Positions 60,181-64,000 of a stretch of 64,000 nt of DNA are shown here, one piece after another. Position 1 is the first letter of the stretch; each line of letters starts with the position of its first letter. Under the pieces are notes generated by a model. The model saw nothing but the letters and a program-made list of their open reading frames with translations, did not search any database and was not told the origin of the DNA. The DNA comes from Engraulis encrasicolus. Taxonomy: Eukaryota; Chordata; Actinopteri; Clupeiformes; Engraulidae. The stretch lies in NCBI RefSeq assembly GCF_034702125.1, contig NC_085859.1, positions 612,270 through 676,269 of the forward strand, in the 5' to 3' direction. Made by a program: the position numbers and the translations under genes.

Positions 60181-62660
60181 CACTGGTTTAGAACTCAAAG
60201 AATGCTTAGTACCAAGTACAATACAATTAGTCTTAGACACATTTAGTATCAGTTTATTTTTGTTAATCCAGTAAACAACATTCGCTGTCTCACTTGCAAG
60301 TTTTTCATTTAAATCATCCACAGTCGCTGCAGCTAAATATATAGTGGAATCGTCAGCATACATTGAAATATTGGCCTTGGTTAACACTAGTGGCAGGTCA
60401 TTAGTAAATATAAAGTAAAGAAGAGGGCCTAAGCAGCTGCCTTGAGGCACCCCGTGCTTCACAGGTATGATGTCTGAAAAGCTTCCATTGAAATAAACCA
60501 TTTGTTTCCTGTTACTTAAATAGCTATTGACCCAAAGCAGAGCTGGCTCAGTGAAGATATAATATTTCAGTTTTTCCAACATAAGTTCATGATTAAGAAT
60601 ATCAAATGCTGCAGAAAAATCCAAAAGAACCACACCTATAATGTGACTCTGATCCATTCCCTTCAACCAGTCATCCACCATTTGTGTTAAAGCTGTAGCA
60701 GTTGAATGTTTACTCCGGTATGCATGCTGGTAAAGGGTCATTAATTCATTTTTAACCCTTGTGTTAACTTCGGGTCATTTTTGACCCGTTTTCAAGTTTA
60801 AGTGTGAAAAAACCCACACTTTCCTTTATTCTCTTGGAATGAGGGTTCATCTAATCTTCAGTCACAATCATTTCAACACAAAAAAATATGTTTTATAATT
60901 TTAGTATACGTATTTTAAAGGTCCAAAAAAAAAAAAAGTTACATCTGTGGTGTTCGGGTCAAAATTGACCCGGGCATAGATTTTTGGTTGTTGTATGCAT
61001 TTCTGAAAAGCTGTTGGTTGCCCTTTTTCTTCAGTTTGGTGATTCATGGTGAGGAAAATATATTTCTTGCCTAAAAAAATGTTTTGTCAGGTTTTTCATA
61101 TTACAAATCCAATATGGCCGCCGGACAGTCCCATACACTACAATACGTCATATCTCCTGTTGTGAAAGGAGTACAGATGTATTTTTGGTGTCTACTCCTA
61201 TGTTTTCATAGTCAGGGAATCCATTTCTGCATTATATAATGAGGTTTGTTGCACATTTGTTTGCAAAATACATTTTTTCACATTATTTTGTCCAAAAAAC
61301 GTATCAAAAATTCACAATAGCACCCAAACATGTAGAACTGGTCTTATGCTTTCCATAAAGTTGATGTGGCAATGAGATAAGGGTCCATGTTCATAGCATA
61401 GTGTATTCAGATGAATAGTGTGGCTTTTTTCATGTTCATTGAGGTGTTCATTTCCTATATCTTTGCATTAGATTGGCGAAATAGCTGTGACTCTGACAGA
61501 ATTGTTATTTTGTATATTTACCACACTAAAATCATATAAATATTGAAAAACACCAAGTCAACATATTTAAGCATTGATTTTATGCACTGAAAAACTAGTT
61601 TAGTTGACATTTGGTCTTCATCCTGCTATAAATCTCTTTGGGTTGGTTTGGACCCAAACACCACAAATGTCACTATTGATGATATTTTTCAATATTAGAG
61701 AAAAACTAATAAAAAAATGGGTTTTGTTGTACTCCCATATCAGCTGTAATACATGGACAACACAATCGCTATTTTTTTCACTTCAGGAAGTATTAATGGT
61801 GAATTTATACAGGTTTTGATAGTTTTGGTCATCAAAAACGAGTTGCATAATGTAAGATAAAAGACCTGTTAAGTCAAAAAGATGAATAAATAAAACAGTA
61901 TGTCCATGGACATAAATGCATACCAAGTTAGCTATGAGATGAAAAAACAATATTTGATGAGAATGAGTGTTTTTAGGTATTTTATGGCTTAGTTTTTCTT
62001 TCACGGGTCAAAAATGACTCGAACACCACAGGTGTATGCAGCTTATCACCTTAACACAACACAATGGTTAACAAAATAACTCTGAATCTGTTCATGACCA
62101 ATTTTCTCCACTATTTTACTTAAGATCGGCAACAAACTAATGGGTCGACTGTTCGTCTCTGAGGAAGGCAATTTATTATTCTTTGGTAAAGGCACAACTT
62201 TTGATATTTTCTATAATTGTGGACATTTATTTTCCTTCATACATAAATTAATAATGTGTGTATTGGTGCTATAAATGCAGTAATTGGTTTTAAGCAGTTT
62301 TACATCAAGATTATCAGCTCCAGAAGGCTTATCCTTACATGACATTAACAAAAGTTCAATTATAGCAACACTGACATCTCTGAATTCAAAACTACAGTTT
62401 TTGCCCTCCATGAGCTGCGATTTCAAATTACCAGATAGTTTTCCACCTTCAGATTGTGAGGTGATTCTACTTTCTAACTTGTCTATTTTTGTCATGAAAT
62501 AATTATTTAAATGATTAACAATTTCAACTGGCTTTGTGAGAAAACCCTCCTCCGTCTCTAAATAGGCCTATGTAGGTTTCGTATTTCCTCTTACCAAGTT
62601 GTTCAATGTTTTCCATAAATGTTTACTGACATGTTTAACAGCATTAATTCTTATTTAAAC
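60181..62660 (-). pseudogene. LINE reverse transcriptase, N-terminal and catalytic part (5' half of the split LINE)
   Basis: From about 62660 downward the minus strand reads HLWKTLNNLV, KPSGADNLDVKLLK, then PISLLPILSKIVEKI; after element A copy 6 it reads QHAYRSKHSTATALTQ, VVLLDFSAAFD (first catalytic Asp), HGVPQGSCLGPLLY and ISMYADDSTIY (YADD box). It stops at the border of the hAT insertion and its continuation is at 28898-29333. No endonuclease domain is visible upstream of 62660, so the copy is 5'-truncated. A stop lies near 62205. It belongs to the CR1/L2/jockey-like group and differs from the LINE at 49028. Confidence 0.87.
60756..62067. mobile_element. TTAA-type transposon, family A copy 6, in the LINE
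   Basis: TTAA at 60752-60755 and 62068-62071; ends CCCTTGTGTTAACTTCGGG and the changed mirror AACACAACACAATGG; 1,312 bp. It splits the LINE frame between the PISLLP and QHAYR blocks. Confidence 0.9.
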
Positions 62661-62781
62661 ATAAACATTACAATAGTCTTGTCAGGGTTACCTGCACCTG
62701 TGTACATCACACTGCACCTGTTGTAACTGCCAGCAGTAATGTAGAAAACTAACTTTGATATGTCTGACCTGTAGGCTGCTG

Positions 62782-62951
<170 letters not shown>

Positions 62952-63108
62952 TGTAGGCACGTACTCTGAAAAAAAATCACACATACATCTTACCACATAC
63001 ACACATCACTGTAAAAAATGGACCCATGATCCCATAAGTGACCCATAGCGTGTGTGTGATTGAATGTATGTGTTTTCATTGGAAGCCTTGAAGCCTTCAT
63101 GTGTATTG

Positions 63109-63310
63109 TAGGGATGGGAATCTTCATCATCAATGCGATACGATGCGCATCTCGATACACATGGCAACGATACGATACATTCATGATTTATGAAATTACC
63201 AGTGGTAAGATGCGATACGATTCTCCTACCTACTGCGATGCAGTTCGATATGCCGCGATGCAATTATAATGCTATGCGATGCAGTGCGATTCGGTACGAT
63301 ACGATGAGAT
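63109..63310. repeat. Degenerate GATACGAT-type repeat
   Basis: Starts GGGATGGGAATC and contains many GATACGAT, GATGCGAT and GCGATGC variants. This looks like the variable interior of an interspersed DNA element rather than coding sequence; the boundaries are not clear. Confidence 0.6.
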
Positions 63311-64000
63311 GCAGAACAGATTAAAATATGAAACTGATATTAAAGGCTGTGCACAAGGCTGTCGTTTGGCATAAGCAGAGTAAACAGAATTGTGAAAAAA
63401 GTGTGGCCTCCTAAATTGAGACTGACTAAAAAACACCATGAAAAATATTTCATTACATTTCAAAACATATATTGTTAGTTATCAAAAGGGCCATCATTTT
63501 TCAGGCATACTGTAATTTAGAATACAGGAATTAACATTATTATTATTAGTAGTAGCAGTATTTACTTATGAGGGGGCCTCCTGACCAGTTATGCCTGGGC
63601 CCCCAAAACCTTAGCAGCGGCCCTGGCTGTGCATATTACTTTTGAAATAGCCTATACTGGAAAACATACAGAAAGCAGTGAGAACTCATTTTGGCTTGGG
63701 CACATTGCTATGAGCAGAGAAAATGAAAAATATATATATACCTGAATACCATGCTAATTACAGTAGGCTATATCTCTTTTTAAAATAAAAATGGGAAAAT
63801 AACTACATTTAGGCCAGCAGGTAAGCTCTGAACAACTTATCAACTACAATTGATTCAAATTAGATGTTGGGAATGGGGTTACTAATACCAGAAGGGGGAA
63901 AATAATGTGCGTACTGGATTGAAGTGTTGGGAGAGTGTACTTTGCAACTGGACTTTTTAAACTGCATGACAATCTGCAGGAGCTGCAAATCAGACCGTGT
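63311..64000. other. No gene seen; one possible transposon terminus
   Basis: At about 63570-63626 GGGGGCCTCCTGACC...GGGCCCCCAAAACC...GGCCCTGGCTG resembles the CAGGGCC... end of a hAT-like element on the minus strand. Its partner is not found. The rest is AT-rich and featureless. Confidence 0.45.

Overview
The window looks like ray-finned (teleost) fish DNA. It carries a FISNA-NACHT immune-receptor exon block (a fish-expanded NLR type), many Tc1-like, hAT and TTAA-type DNA transposons, a BEL/Pao element, a class I-like endogenous retrovirus, CR1/L2-type LINEs, a tRNA-derived SINE and very long (CA)n tracts. The species cannot be read from it. The only host gene I can support is the NLR fragment at 1585-3662; almost everything else is transposable elements, most of them inserted into one another.

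Layout. 1-1584: AT-rich DNA and a duplicated (TG)n block. 1585-3662: FISNA and NACHT coding blocks joined across an acidic 27-bp minisatellite, in conflicting frames, with no leucine-rich-repeat exons following. 4087-8230: a foldback-like element with 17-bp terminal inverted repeats, a 140-bp tandem array and a roughly 2.1-kb palindrome. 9096-21872: a BEL/Pao element with 5-bp target duplication; its 5' LTR holds a nest of TTAA-type, Tc1 and hAT elements. 21997-26540: a Tc1-like element with two TTAA-type inserts. 26543-28897: mixed repeats.

28898-62660: one minus-strand LINE cut in two by a hAT-type insertion (29334-60180, perfect 8-bp target duplication) that has grown to 30.8 kb by nesting. 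Inside lie a TTAA element (family D), then a second (B), then an endogenous retrovirus lacking env, then a third (A) in its 5' LTR, then a fourth (F). Beside this branch is a 'TGTGCAGAATTATTAGGC' transposon whose middle, with adjoining D sequence, was tandemly duplicated; each duplicate then took different inserts. 62785-64000: a (CA)n tract and further repeats.

At least six TTAA-target families (here A, B, C, D, F and Q) end in C-rich/G-rich termini (most CCCT...AGGG) and carry a short palindrome, near the end in five of them, as expected of non-autonomous piggyBac-type elements. Because several families occur both empty and filled, insertion order can be read directly. No gene in the nest looks intact. 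The retroviral pol is closest, with one premature stop.
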